Shown here piece by piece: positions 33,855-43,583 of a stretch of DNA of 46,619 bases. Positions within the stretch are counted from its first letter, which is position 1, and every line of letters starts with the position of its first letter. This DNA is from an uncultured Gammaproteobacteria bacterium. GTDB taxonomy: Bacteria; Pseudomonadota; Gammaproteobacteria; Pseudomonadales; Azotimanducaceae. The stretch lies in NCBI GenBank assembly GCA_913050035.1, contig CAJXAC010000012.1, forward strand, positions 1 through 46,619, written 5' to 3'. The notes beneath the pieces are model-generated. The model ran no database searches. It saw only the letters and a list, made by a program, of their open reading frames with translations, and was not told where the DNA came from. The translations under genes were made by a program, and so were the position numbers.

Positions 33855-34925
33855 CTATGCGGTTTGCTCGAAGTAATCAGCCGATGTGGCTGCCGCAATA
33901 AAATTCTCTTGTAGGTGCAATAGGCTTTGCATATCCGCGTTGACTGCGTCGATACCGTGCTCGAGCACGAAAGCATAGCTGCGTTGGAACTCTGATAGTT
34001 TTGCTTGCAGAAGCTTAGGCTCGTAGAAGTCGTCAAATGCCTTAGGATTGCCCCAGCCCAACCAAGCGCGGCCTGCCAGATAGCGACCGGCTTTCATGCC
34101 AACGATACCGATGCCTTGCTCCTTGGCTTTCTGCAACAGGGGTTGCAGGTCTTTCATAGGCGGTGAGCCGGGCAAAATAGAGCGATCGTTCCAGTCGTAC
34201 CAACCGCCGGGCGTAATAGCAATCATGGCGAGGTCAAATACGCCGGTGTCGATAGCGGCCTGCAAAACATTCTCAGCATTTTCATGGGTAGAAACGCCTA
34301 AATAGTCCACCTTGCCTGCAGCCTTAGCCTCCTCAAAGGCACGATGCAGTTCTTCACTGCGCATAATCGAAACGTTGTTTTGGCCCATGAAATAGTAAGC
34401 ATCGACGTGATCTATGCCCATTTCTGTGAGGCTTTCGTCCAAGAATGCCAGCCAACCTTGAGCTGCCTTTTTTGCCTGAGCTGCGGTGATCGTTTCGTCC
34501 CAATCAATGCCCGCAGGTACCTGAGCCTTGGAGATCAGAAAAATATCGTCACGATGGGTTTTTAAAAACGGCGCTAAGTTGCGCTCGGCATCGTTGTAGT
34601 AATGCTTATAACCCACATCGAACGTATTAACCCCGGCGTCGAACGCGCGATTCAGCAGATCGTCGTGTCGGCTGCGCGATAGGGTAGCGCCGCAGCCGAA
34701 GATCAAGCGGCTGCTGTTATGGCCGGTTCTGCCTAATTTGCGGTACTGCATTTGTGGCCAGGGGTCGTTTAATCCCGCGGCCTCTTTGCCGTCAACGATT
34801 GCTGCTTTTAAATCCCGCGATTGTAATAAGCTGGTGGAACCCACGCCTAACAAAGTAGCGTACTGCATGAGCTTGCGGCGGGTCGTCATTAGCGCGCCAG
34901 TCGGCTGTTGTGAATCTTGCGTCAT
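33855..34925 (-). CDS. Tat-signalled aldo/keto reductase-like protein
   Basis: A 356-residue protein starting at ATG 34925 behind GAGGGG. The N-terminus carries a twin-arginine motif TTRRKLMQYATLLGVG (14-29), so the folded protein is probably exported. The AKR barrel follows: YRKLGRTGHNSSRLIFG, then TFDVGYKHYY (D103), and FLISKAQ (K133). The position of the fourth catalytic residue, a His in most AKRs, reads YYFMG (M180), so classic reductase activity is uncertain. It is directly joined to larC, suggesting co-expression. Confidence 0.84.
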   Translation of the reverse strand: MTQDSQQPTGALMTTRRKLMQYATLLGVGSTSLLQSRDLKAAIVDGKEAAGLNDPWPQMQYRKLGRTGHNSSRLIFGCGATLSRSRHDDLLNRAFDAGVNTFDVGYKHYYNDAERNLAPFLKTHRDDIFLISKAQVPAGIDWDETITAAQAKKAAQGWLAFLDESLTEMGIDHVDAYYFMGQNNVSIMRSEELHRAFEEAKAAGKVDYLGVSTHENAENVLQAAIDTGVFDLAMIAITPGGWYDWNDRSILPGSPPMKDLQPLLQKAKEQGIGIVGMKAGRYLAGRAWLGWGNPKAFDDFYEPKLLQAKLSEFQRSYAFVLEHGIDAVNADMQSLLHLQENFIAAATSADYFEQTA

Positions 34926-35035
34926 CGGTATCCCCTCAAATGCGATGCTTTGATCATACCGCGACCGAGTGGGTAATCAATTGTCGGGGTGCGCAGAGTA
35001 AAGGCGTCCGGCTCGGAGTACACTGTGCAGTCCGA

Positions 35036-35053
35036 TGCGGGATCAGGCCCGCA
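35036..35053 (+). other. Hairpin in the likely rdgC leader
   Basis: TGCGGG (35036-35041) and CCCGCA (35048-35053) form a perfect six-pair stem around ATCAGG. It ends about 20 bases before the rdgC start and just ahead of its Shine-Dalgarno. A role in leader stability or control is possible only. Confidence 0.3.
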
Positions 35054-35074
35054 AAGATAACCGTTGGAGCTAAT

Positions 35075-35977
35075 GTGAATTCAAATTTTCGCAATTTTCG
35101 TGTCTATCGTATCCAAACCGAATGGCCGGATAGTGAGGAAGCGCTGTCGGATCTGCTCGCGGCTGCAGAATTTAAACCTTGCGGAGCATTTGCTGAACGT
35201 AGCGGTGGTTTTGAAGCACCGTTAGAAAATGCTGGTGATCTGTTATGTCGACGTCTGGCGGGTAATGACTTGATGCAGTTGCGCGTGCAGACCCGAGTGC
35301 TGCCGGCAGCGGCGGTAAAGGAAGCGCTGGCGGAGCGTATCGCTGAGTTCAAACAACGCATGCAAAGCGAACCTAATCGGGCTGAGAAGCGTGAACTCAA
35401 AGAAGAAGTCTATTCACAGTTGTTGCCCCAAACACTAACCCGGTCGGATCGGGTACAGGCCTTTTTCTTGCGCGATCAAAAATTGCTGGTGGTAGGCACC
35501 CCCTCGCAAACAGTGGCGGAATATTTTCTGGATAATCTTGGTCGGGCTATGGTCAGTCTGCATTTCGCGCCATTAGTGTACCGGCGTCCGGTTCTAGATT
35601 TGCTCACTCGGGTGTTCTTGCAGTCTAGGGTAGATTCGTTCTCGCTCGGTCGCGAGTGCCGCATGCGCGATCCCAGCGATGTTGCAGCAACAGTAAATTG
35701 GTTGGATATTGATCTTGCCGACCCAGCGGTGCGGCGGCATGTCACAGAGGGGCTGACAGTTGATCGCCTAGGTCTAAACTTCGATCAGGTATTTCGTTTG
35801 GTACTGGACGCTGACTTGGTGGTGCGCAAGCTCAGACTGGCAGATCAGGAATCCATGCCCGACGAGCCTATGGACGATCCACTGGCTAAGCACGATGCTG
35901 ACTTCGTCATGCTCAGCGCCTGTGTCGGCCAATTGCTGGAGGGGTTGCATAAAAGCTTAGACGGCTATCCGAATTGA
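35075..35977 (+). CDS. rdgC: Recombination-associated protein RdgC
   Basis: A 300-residue protein of the ring-shaped RdgC family, which binds double-stranded DNA and restrains RecA in beta- and gammaproteobacteria. The order of features fits: FRNFRVYRI at the N-terminus, FKPCGAFAERSGGFEAPL, RVLPAAAVKEALAERIAEF and KRELKEEVYSQLLP. I chose GTG 35075 with GGAG five bases upstream; the frame is open to 34910 but that part is not RdgC-like. It stands alone as a housekeeping gene between catabolic blocks. Confidence 0.93.
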   Translation: MNSNFRNFRVYRIQTEWPDSEEALSDLLAAAEFKPCGAFAERSGGFEAPLENAGDLLCRRLAGNDLMQLRVQTRVLPAAAVKEALAERIAEFKQRMQSEPNRAEKRELKEEVYSQLLPQTLTRSDRVQAFFLRDQKLLVVGTPSQTVAEYFLDNLGRAMVSLHFAPLVYRRPVLDLLTRVFLQSRVDSFSLGRECRMRDPSDVAATVNWLDIDLADPAVRRHVTEGLTVDRLGLNFDQVFRLVLDADLVVRKLRLADQESMPDEPMDDPLAKHDADFVMLSACVGQLLEGLHKSLDGYPN

Positions 35978-36038
35978 GGGTGACTTACGCTCTGGTTTCG
36001 CAGTAGTGTTGGGCGTGTAAAGAGAGTGGGCGAGCGAA

Positions 36039-37541
36039 ATGATACAGCGGCTTGGGATCGTGTTCGGGTTATGGCTTTGGGGATTCACCGTTGCGGTTGC
36101 TGGGACGGCTCTAGCGCCAGAGGCCAGGTTTTCAGCCCCACCTAATATCGTTATTCTGTTTGCCGACGACCTTGGTTATGGCGATGTTCAAAGTTATGGG
36201 CATCCCTACATCCGCACTCCCCACATTGATGATTTGGCGCGCAATGGCCAACGCTGGACAGATTTTTATGTGGCGGCACCAGTGTGTTCCCCTAGCAGAG
36301 GCGCGTTACTGACCGGGCGTTTACCGCTGCGTACAGGATTGTATGGCCGCATAATACGTGTTTACTTTCCGAATGAGCCGGGTGGACTGCCGGATGCAGA
36401 GGTCACTCTAGCTGAGGCATTACGACAACGTGGATATCGCACCGGTATGTTTGGCAAGTGGCACTTGGGTGATGCGCCCCATGCCTTGCCCACGCGGCAC
36501 GGGTTTGATGAGTGGCTGGGGGTACCGTACTCCAATGATATGGACTGGGTTGGCGAGCCGGGTTTCGAGGAATTGGTTGCGATGTCCCAGCGCGGAGATA
36601 ATCAAGCCCGCGACGAATCCTTCGCCCGCCGCGCACAGAAATACGCGAACCCCCAAGAACAAGACTATGCAACACCGCTGATTAAAAGCCAGCGGCTCGA
36701 TGATGAGTTTGTTGATTCGGTAGAACAACCCACGGTGCAGGCGAATTTGACCAAACGCTATACCGAGGCTGCAGTGGAGTTTATCAGACGCAATCGCCAG
36801 CAGCCGTTTTTCGTCTATTTGCCCTATACCATGCCGCATACGCCGCTGTTCCGTAGTTCCGATTTTGTGGGCAAAAGTATCGGTGGCCGCTACGGTGACG
36901 TGGTGGAAGAAATCGATTGGAGCGTCGGTGAAATTCGCAAAGCACTGCGCGCTGCGGGCATTGAGGACAACACGCTAGTAATTTTTAGTAGTGATAATGG
37001 CCCGTGGCTGACTATGAATGAAGAGGGTGGTCGTGCCGGGTTGCTGCGAGACGGTAAGGGCACCACCTTTGAGGGCGGAATGCGTGTGCCGACAGTTTTT
37101 TCTTGGCCAGGTAAGTTACCGCCCGGGGTGGTGAGTGATATCGGTTCGGCTCTGGATGTATTTCCTACCGTAATGTCCCTGGTGGGCAGTGATGTGGCTA
37201 CCGGGGTCGACGGCAAAGATCTGACGCAGACGTTATTTGGTGAGGCGCCTAGTCCGCGCAATGAGCTGGCTTATTACCGTGCCGGCGTGCTCTATGCCTA
37301 TCGCTTGGGGCCGTGGAAACTGCATTTCGTGACCGAGGGCGCCTACGGCTTGCCGCCCGAGCGCACCGAACATGACCGGCCGGTACTGTACAACTTGCAC
37401 CGCGATCCCTCAGAGCGCTTTGATGTCGCTGAAGCGAATCCCGAGATCGTCGCGCAAATTCAAACTGCCGTTGCGAAACACAAGCAGCGTTTTACCCCGG
37501 CGTCGCCGCTGTTTGATGCGCGTTTGGCGACTGGAGGTTAG
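36039..37541 (+). CDS. Secreted type I sulfatase
   Basis: A 500-residue sulfatase with a signal peptide ending around residues 20-26. Metal-binding Asp residues lie in LFADDLGYGD (D43, D44). The C-x-P-S-R motif is VCSPSRGALLTG with C83, the Cys type that is oxidised to formylglycine; no maturase is in the window. It would hydrolyse a sulfate ester in the periplasm or outside. Without an adjacent substrate-binding SusD or polysaccharide lyase, a polysaccharide target is less likely than a small sulfate ester (inference). The next gene starts three bases after the stop. Confidence 0.91.
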   Translation: MIQRLGIVFGLWLWGFTVAVAGTALAPEARFSAPPNIVILFADDLGYGDVQSYGHPYIRTPHIDDLARNGQRWTDFYVAAPVCSPSRGALLTGRLPLRTGLYGRIIRVYFPNEPGGLPDAEVTLAEALRQRGYRTGMFGKWHLGDAPHALPTRHGFDEWLGVPYSNDMDWVGEPGFEELVAMSQRGDNQARDESFARRAQKYANPQEQDYATPLIKSQRLDDEFVDSVEQPTVQANLTKRYTEAAVEFIRRNRQQPFFVYLPYTMPHTPLFRSSDFVGKSIGGRYGDVVEEIDWSVGEIRKALRAAGIEDNTLVIFSSDNGPWLTMNEEGGRAGLLRDGKGTTFEGGMRVPTVFSWPGKLPPGVVSDIGSALDVFPTVMSLVGSDVATGVDGKDLTQTLFGEAPSPRNELAYYRAGVLYAYRLGPWKLHFVTEGAYGLPPERTEHDRPVLYNLHRDPSERFDVAEANPEIVAQIQTAVAKHKQRFTPASPLFDARLATGG

Positions 37542-37543
37542 AC

Positions 37544-38623
37544 ATGATGCCGCAAATTCCTAATGAGCAGACAATCGATGCAGATTGGTTTAATCAGTGT
37601 TTTCAAGCCATTGGCATCGATGCCGAGGTTCGCGATTTTACGGCTCAGCGGGTGGGTACCGGGCAAATTGGCAAGTGCATTCGCTACACCTTTGACTATG
37701 TGGCAGCGTCTGCCGATGCGCCAAGCAGTTTGGTGGGCAAGTTCCCTTCCGACGATCCAAGTAGTCGTGCCACGGGTGTTGCGTTGCAAAACTTCCTTAA
37801 AGAAGTGCGTTTTTATCAACAGTTACAAACTCGTTTAAGTATTCGTACGCCGCGATGTTATTTCGCCGAGATTGAAGGCGAGGGGCCGGAGTTCTTTGTG
37901 CTGCTGGAAGACTTGGCGCCAGCTCAGCAAGGCGATCAGCTGCGCGGCTGTGATGCCCAGACTGCAGCAGCGGCACTTAGTCAATTGGTTGGCCTGCATG
38001 GGCCGAGTTGGCGCGACGCCAGTCTGGCTGACTTGACTTGGTTGTACAATCGCGAGGGGCGTCCAGCCACCGCTACGCGCGATCTCTATCGAGCGCAACT
38101 GCCAGGCTTTGTTGATCGTTATGGTGCCGAGTTGGCAGACGATGAGTGCCGCATTATTCAGCAATTGGGCGAGAACGATGACTCGCCGTTGGTGGCAGAT
38201 GGGCTCCCCGATGTATTTTCGCTGATTCATGTGGACTATCGGTTGGACAACCTGCTGTTCACTAGCAACGACGCAGGCATTGATGTCGCTGCAGTAGATT
38301 GGCAGAGCATTACCCTAGGTTCACCGCTAAGTGATGTAGCCTATTTCATTGGTGCAGGGCTGACCTCTGCGGATCGCGCACCAGTTGAGGAGCAGTTGGT
38401 GCGGGGATATTTTGATGCCCTGTGTGCTTCGGGAGTGACCGATTTTCAGTGGCCCGAATGTTGGCAAGCCTACCGCTATGGTGCTTTTTCTGGATTCGCG
38501 GTGACCGTTGTTGCGTCTATGATCGTGGAGCGCACCGAGCGCGGAGACCGGATGTTTACCACCATGGCCCAGCGTCATGCGCGCCACGCACTGGATCTGC
38601 ACGCCGACGAATTCTTAAGTTAA
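37544..38623 (+). CDS. APH/ecdysteroid-kinase-like phosphotransferase
   Basis: A 359-residue kinase-like-fold protein. The catalytic loop is LIHVDYRLDNLLF and the metal-binding Asp lies in VAAVDWQS. FFVLLEDLAPAQQGD is the hinge region common to the EcKinase/DUF1679 branch, which phosphorylates hydroxyl groups of steroid-like or other small molecules in known members. GGAGG at the end of the sulfatase gene serves as its Shine-Dalgarno, so the sulfatase and kinase form a tight pair: release an alcohol, then phosphorylate it (inference). It abuts the converging esterase gene. Confidence 0.84.
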   Translation: MMPQIPNEQTIDADWFNQCFQAIGIDAEVRDFTAQRVGTGQIGKCIRYTFDYVAASADAPSSLVGKFPSDDPSSRATGVALQNFLKEVRFYQQLQTRLSIRTPRCYFAEIEGEGPEFFVLLEDLAPAQQGDQLRGCDAQTAAAALSQLVGLHGPSWRDASLADLTWLYNREGRPATATRDLYRAQLPGFVDRYGAELADDECRIIQQLGENDDSPLVADGLPDVFSLIHVDYRLDNLLFTSNDAGIDVAAVDWQSITLGSPLSDVAYFIGAGLTSADRAPVEEQLVRGYFDALCASGVTDFQWPECWQAYRYGAFSGFAVTVVASMIVERTERGDRMFTTMAQRHARHALDLHADEFLS

Positions 38624-40108
38624 TCAGCGCACGCCTTCCCAGATAATCCGTTCCTCGCTCATCGGATCGTCCACCGTAGCGCTGGTGTCGTCAAACACCA
38701 TAGTTGTGCGCTGGGCTAGGGTATAACTTGGCCAGTCGAGTGTGCCGTTTTTTATAAAGGTACTCCAGGCGTCATGCATGGTATTGGCTAGGTGCTGGGG
38801 TGTAGGTCCAGGTCCGATAAAAACATCGACGCCGGCGCGATCCAAATTGTTAAAGGCGAACGGGATTTCTAGGGCGTGGGTTGCGCCCAGGCGCCCGTCG
38901 AAAGCTCTAGACTTCCAGTCGAATAAATACATCCAGACGTTAGGGTTGTGCTCGATTTGAGCTTCGGCTAAACGAATGCCCGGAATTCGGAACATGTGGT
39001 CGCTGGTCAGTGCGACCAGCAGCTCGGCTGCATTCGCTTCCGGGCGATTGGCCCGATAAGCGCTAATGCCGTCGTTCACATTGAATTCTGCGGCGATTCG
39101 CTGCAGCTTCGCGTCGTCCACGTCACCATGCCCCCACAGCGTTGTCTCATCGCTATTGCTGCCGATAAGCACATCAACATTGGCGGCATTCCCAGATCTT
39201 ATCGCCTGTTGCGGATCCTCAGGCATCAGTTCGGTGTTGTGGACTGGGTAAAACGTCGAAACACTGGTGCCTAATTTGCTGATCACGCCGGCGCCAGATT
39301 CGAACTCGGCCGCGGTAGCATTTTGCGCGTTGAGAATGTCCTCCACAGAAGCTGCCAGTAACCCCATAGCATCGTCTTGTTGTAATTGCGCGCAGAACGC
39401 CTTGCCGACAGTTTGCGCTGCTTCTGGGTTGAGGGTGTGCTGGGCTGCGCCGCTTTGTGCTATAGCCTTGGTGAACAGACCTTTAGCTGCCGGACAACCC
39501 ATCAATGCGCCGACGCTAAATGCTCCGGCACTCTCGCCGGCGATGGTGACCTTGGTTGGGTCGCCGCCGAAGGCGCTGATATTACGTTGCACCCATTGCA
39601 GTGCTGCAATTTGGTCCAGCATGCCGTTGACGTTGGATGTTTTAAATTCTGCGCCGAGGTGAGTGAGGTCCGCAAACCCCAAAGCGCCAAGTCGATAATT
39701 GATGGACACCACGACAATGTCCTGATCTCGAGCAAAGCGGGTGCCGTTATACCAAGGAATTGCGCCTTGGCCGGTGCGATAGCCGCCGCCATGAATCCAC
39801 ACTAAAACCGCGCGTTTGCGCGCTTCGCCCTGAATCCCTATTGGGGCTGAAATATTCAAAGTTAAGCAGTCTTCGTCCCAGCGAACCGGCGCGCTGTCGG
39901 TCATGCCACCGCTCGGAATCTGGGGTGCTGCGGCACCGAATTTCAGCGCCGGGAAGGGTTCGGAAAAGGGCCGTAACGGTTGCGGCGCCTTAAAGCGCAG
40001 GTTGCCCACTGGCGGTTGCGCGTAGGGAATCCCAGCAAATAAAAGGGCATCTTCTTTGACTCGGCCTTGGATTTCTCCTGCCGCACAGGTTACTGACACA
40101 GTCTGCAT
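38624..40108 (-). CDS. Type-B carboxylesterase
   Basis: A 494-residue carboxylesterase/lipase of the B type. The nucleophile elbow is GESAG with S193, the oxyanion loop is IHGGGYRTGQG, the acid comes from SNSDETTLWG and the His from ATHALEIPFAF. There is no signal peptide, so the enzyme is probably cytoplasmic. GGGAGGAGAGAG before the start is a strong Shine-Dalgarno. It ends directly against the converging kinase gene and lies 33 bases downstream of the alkylsulfatase gene. It would cleave a carboxylic ester; the substrate is not known. Confidence 0.92.
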   Translation of the reverse strand: MQTVSVTCAAGEIQGRVKEDALLFAGIPYAQPPVGNLRFKAPQPLRPFSEPFPALKFGAAAPQIPSGGMTDSAPVRWDEDCLTLNISAPIGIQGEARKRAVLVWIHGGGYRTGQGAIPWYNGTRFARDQDIVVVSINYRLGALGFADLTHLGAEFKTSNVNGMLDQIAALQWVQRNISAFGGDPTKVTIAGESAGAFSVGALMGCPAAKGLFTKAIAQSGAAQHTLNPEAAQTVGKAFCAQLQQDDAMGLLAASVEDILNAQNATAAEFESGAGVISKLGTSVSTFYPVHNTELMPEDPQQAIRSGNAANVDVLIGSNSDETTLWGHGDVDDAKLQRIAAEFNVNDGISAYRANRPEANAAELLVALTSDHMFRIPGIRLAEAQIEHNPNVWMYLFDWKSRAFDGRLGATHALEIPFAFNNLDRAGVDVFIGPGPTPQHLANTMHDAWSTFIKNGTLDWPSYTLAQRTTMVFDDTSATVDDPMSEERIIWEGVR

Positions 40109-40141
40109 AACTCTCTCCTCCCAATAGCATTGGCTACAACC

Positions 40142-42073
40142 TCACTGTTCTCTAGGGGTCACCAGCGGAAAACGACGTGGAAATTGGTCGAATAACGATC
40201 CTAGCTGCGACAGCACGTTCACGTCGCCCTCGACTTTAAGCAGCTGCTGCTCAATCAATTCCCCTGCGCTGGTCTGACCCATAATCATTTGCTTGAAGTG
40301 GGTAGTGCTTAGAGACAACTGCGCATCGCTTTGGGTTGCAGCTGTCGCAACGAAATAGTGCAATACCGCGTTCTTTATTTGCAATACATAGTCATGTTCA
40401 AGATCACTGAAACGCAACAACAGGTGCAAATCTTGTGCTGCAGCCTGCTCTGGTAGCAAACGTACGGCCATGACTTGGAAAATATTTTCTATTGGAATGC
40501 CCGCAGCCATGCCGGGGCTCGCGGCATAGTTGCGTGTTTCAGGCAGTCCTTCGCGCAGTTCCAGCGCGCCGCATAGGTAGAAGTTTCGCCATGGCGCAGA
40601 TTCTGATTGGTAGCCCAGTTGTTCATAGGTGTCGGCCAGCAGCGCGCGACCAGCAACGTGCTCGGGATCTGCCATAACCACATGATTGAGTACCTCTGCG
40701 ACCCAGCGGTAGTCGCCGGCAGCGAAATAGTCTTGCGCTTTCTCTACTACAGCATCTGCGCCGCCCATAAAATCTAGATACCGAACCGCTTGTTCCGTTG
40801 GCGGCAGTGGATATAAGTTGGCAGGATTGCCGTCGAAAAACCCCAAGTACTTCACATAAACAGCCCGACTGTTGTGATGCACCGTGCCGTAGTAATCGCG
40901 ATTGTAAAACTTTTCGCTTAACGACTTTGGAAGGCTCACCCGCTCGGCGATCTCCTCTTTGTTGTAACCCTTATTTGCAAGGCGCAGGGTCTGGTCGTGA
41001 ATGTATTTGTACAGGTCTCTTTGATTCTGCAAATACTCCACTGCGGCTTCGCGTCCCCAGATTGGCCAATGATGGGAGGCAAATTGAATTTCTAGCCGCT
41101 CGCCAAATAGTTCTATCGACTCATTGATCTGTGCGGCCCAGGCCAGTGCGTCGCGCACCTGCGCACCCCGAGGGGTATAGACATTGTGCAAATGGTGGGA
41201 GGTGATTTCCGACATGCATAGGGCTTTAAACTGGGGCAGATAGAATACGAACTCGGACGGCGCCTCGGTGCCCATGGTCATCTGAAATTCGAATTCGATG
41301 CCATCGATTAAACGCGTCTCACCGGTTTCGCAGACAAGGTCGTTAGGTACGATGAACCCAGTCGTGCCCATAGATAACGCCGCACCAAGGCCGGTAGTGA
41401 CGTAACCGGTAGGCGAGGCAGGCAGCAGATTGCCATACATGTAAGTAGAACGCCGTGCCATCGCGTTGCCTACAAGCACGTTTTCGTTAAGTGACTCTTT
41501 AACGAAATCTTTCGGCGCGATGACGGCAACCCGTCCACTGGCGGCGTCATTGTGGTTGATAACCCCTAACACACCCGCAAAGTGGTCGGCGTGGCTGTGG
41601 GTGTGGATGACCGCCACCACGGGTCGCTCGCCCAAGTGGTCGTTGGCTAACTGCAAAGCTGCGGCAGAGGATTCGCTAGAGGTCAGCGGGTCGATGATGA
41701 TCCAGCCGCTATTACCGCGTATCAAGGTCATGTTAGCGATATCGAAAGAGCGCACCTGATATAGTCCGTCACTTACCTCGTATAAGCCGTTATGTTGGGC
41801 GTTCAGCTGCGCTTGGCGCCACAAGCTGGGATTTACTGTGTCGGGCGCTTCCTGGTCGAGGAATGACATGCGTGCAAGGTCGTACGTGACCTGGCCCTCG
41901 TCCCGCTGCAGGGTTAATGGTTCTAGGGTGGCAATGAAACCCTTTGCCGCGTCGTCGAAACTTTGGCGATCGGCAAAATCTAATTGCTCACGCACCTCGG
42001 CTTGGGCGCTTTGCGTGTGTTCGCTTGCTGGTTTTGCTCTGCGTAGCGCCTCGGGTAATGGTTTATAAGGCAT
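40142..42073 (-). CDS. Alkylsulfatase of the SdsA1/BDS1 type (metallo-beta-lactamase fold)
   Basis: A 643-residue protein with the three-domain layout of SdsA1: a binuclear zinc lactamase domain with THSHADH (158-164), a helical dimerisation part, and a C-terminal sterol-carrier (SCP2)-like domain. It would remove sulfate from medium- or long-chain alkyl sulfates, giving the alcohol. Unlike Pseudomonas SdsA1 it has no evident signal peptide (MPYKPLPEALRRAKPA), so it probably acts inside the cell. It forms a probable operon with the esterase, and the AGCS symporter lies upstream on the same strand. Confidence 0.92.
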   Translation of the reverse strand: MPYKPLPEALRRAKPASEHTQSAQAEVREQLDFADRQSFDDAAKGFIATLEPLTLQRDEGQVTYDLARMSFLDQEAPDTVNPSLWRQAQLNAQHNGLYEVSDGLYQVRSFDIANMTLIRGNSGWIIIDPLTSSESSAAALQLANDHLGERPVVAVIHTHSHADHFAGVLGVINHNDAASGRVAVIAPKDFVKESLNENVLVGNAMARRSTYMYGNLLPASPTGYVTTGLGAALSMGTTGFIVPNDLVCETGETRLIDGIEFEFQMTMGTEAPSEFVFYLPQFKALCMSEITSHHLHNVYTPRGAQVRDALAWAAQINESIELFGERLEIQFASHHWPIWGREAAVEYLQNQRDLYKYIHDQTLRLANKGYNKEEIAERVSLPKSLSEKFYNRDYYGTVHHNSRAVYVKYLGFFDGNPANLYPLPPTEQAVRYLDFMGGADAVVEKAQDYFAAGDYRWVAEVLNHVVMADPEHVAGRALLADTYEQLGYQSESAPWRNFYLCGALELREGLPETRNYAASPGMAAGIPIENIFQVMAVRLLPEQAAAQDLHLLLRFSDLEHDYVLQIKNAVLHYFVATAATQSDAQLSLSTTHFKQMIMGQTSAGELIEQQLLKVEGDVNVLSQLGSLFDQFPRRFPLVTPREQ

Positions 42074-42107
42074 AACGGGATCGTCCTTGCAGGTTAGCGT
42101 GACGGAA

Positions 42108-43490
42108 CTAATTGGGTTTTAGGTTCGGCAGTGTCTTCCAGTAAATTTTCGCCTCGGCCAGAACCTTAGGCGCTAGCCAGATAGCTGAGACCATGGTCGG
42201 GATAGCCATAAGAGCGAAAGAACCGTCGATTAAGCCGACAGCCGCTTCGATAGACATCACAGATACCAAAACGATCGATGCTACAAATACCCATTGATAG
42301 CTGGCGCGATGGCGCGTGCCGAAAACAAAACTGGCGCACTGGGAGCCGTAAAAGGAATAGGTGAAGATTGTTGTAGTAGCGAAGCTCAAGACGCAGGCAA
42401 AGATAATCACGGTGCCAACCGGGCCAAGCAAACTGCTAAAGGCATTCGCCGTTAACGTCACACCCTCGGCTTCGGCTCCCTGCCAAGTGCCAGCCACTAA
42501 AATCAGCAGGGCTGTGGCAGTGCAGATGATCATAGTGTCGATAATTGGTCCGATCATTGCGACCAAGCCCTGACGAATCGGTTGATCGGTTTTGGCGGCC
42601 CCATGGACTAGGGATTCGGTACCCATGCCGGCTTCATTACTATACGCTCCGCGTTGTACACCATAAATCATCACCGCCAGCAGGCTGCCGCCTGCTACCG
42701 CGTCACCGGAAAACGCGTCGGTCAGAATAAAAGTAAACGCGGCAGGCACCTGCTCAGCATTCATCAAAAGCGCGATTATTATGGTGGCGAGATAAAGGAC
42801 CGCCATAAATGGCACCAGTACCGTTGCTGTGCGTGCGATGCGTGAAAGACCGCCGAAGATGACCAGAGCAGTGAGCACGGCAAGTATGATGCCGCTGCCG
42901 AGGTTGTAGTAAAAAGGGTCGGCGCCGGGAGCAATGATGCCTTGCTCGAAAAATACTAGGTCGCGAAAGATCTGGATCAATTGGTTGGCCTGCAATGCCG
43001 GCAAGCAGCCCACCATACCGACGATGGCAAAGAAGAAAGCGAGAAAGTGAAAACGTTTGGGCAGACCTTCACGAATAACGTACATTGGACCGCCCTGAAG
43101 TTCTCCAGCGTCGTCTTTGCCGCGATACATAACAGCCAAAGTGCAGGTAAAAAACTTTGTTGCGATGCCCAAGATAGCGGTCATCCACATCCAGAAAATG
43201 GCGCCCGGCCCGCCGATTTTTATTGCTAGAGCGACACCCGCAATGTTGCCCATGCCGATGGTGCCAGCTAAGGCTGCAGACAGAGCGCTGAAGTGACTGA
43301 TATGGCCCGGATGGTCTGGGTTGTCATATTTACCGCGCAGCAAGTCAATGGCATGGCCAAGATAACGAAAGGGCGTAAAGCGCGCGCGCACCAAAAAGTA
43401 AAAGCCACCGCCGAGTAATAACCACAGTAGCCAAGGGCCCCAAGCCAGATCGGCGAATGCGGTGGTAAAAGATTGAAAAGTATCGAGCAT
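42108..43490 (-). CDS. Sodium/alanine (AGCS family) symporter
   Basis: A 460-residue transporter with about 10-11 membrane helices. The family blocks ALAGTIGMGNIAGVALAIKIGGPGA and LQGGPMYVIREGL are plain, as is the mid-protein VQRGAYSNEAGMGTESLVHGAA. It would import alanine or glycine with Na+. ATG 43490 is taken as the start; GTG 43499 is an in-frame alternative three codons earlier. Neither has a strong Shine-Dalgarno. It is the first of the minus-strand genes alkylsulfatase and esterase and diverges from queF. Confidence 0.93.
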   Translation of the reverse strand: MLDTFQSFTTAFADLAWGPWLLWLLLGGGFYFLVRARFTPFRYLGHAIDLLRGKYDNPDHPGHISHFSALSAALAGTIGMGNIAGVALAIKIGGPGAIFWMWMTAILGIATKFFTCTLAVMYRGKDDAGELQGGPMYVIREGLPKRFHFLAFFFAIVGMVGCLPALQANQLIQIFRDLVFFEQGIIAPGADPFYYNLGSGIILAVLTALVIFGGLSRIARTATVLVPFMAVLYLATIIIALLMNAEQVPAAFTFILTDAFSGDAVAGGSLLAVMIYGVQRGAYSNEAGMGTESLVHGAAKTDQPIRQGLVAMIGPIIDTMIICTATALLILVAGTWQGAEAEGVTLTANAFSSLLGPVGTVIIFACVLSFATTTIFTYSFYGSQCASFVFGTRHRASYQWVFVASIVLVSVMSIEAAVGLIDGSFALMAIPTMVSAIWLAPKVLAEAKIYWKTLPNLKPN

Positions 43491-43583
43491 GTTTAGCACT
43501 TAAATCGGATGTCGCAGATTAAACGTTTAGCCGCACGGTGGCTATCGGGCAGGGCGCGTTATGTGGGTTTTGTATTTGCAGCG

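Noticed and set aside
34910-35074. An N-terminal extension of RdgC
   Set aside because: This stretch overlaps the start of the reductase gene and has no RdgC-like sequence; GTG 35075 with GGAG is the better start.
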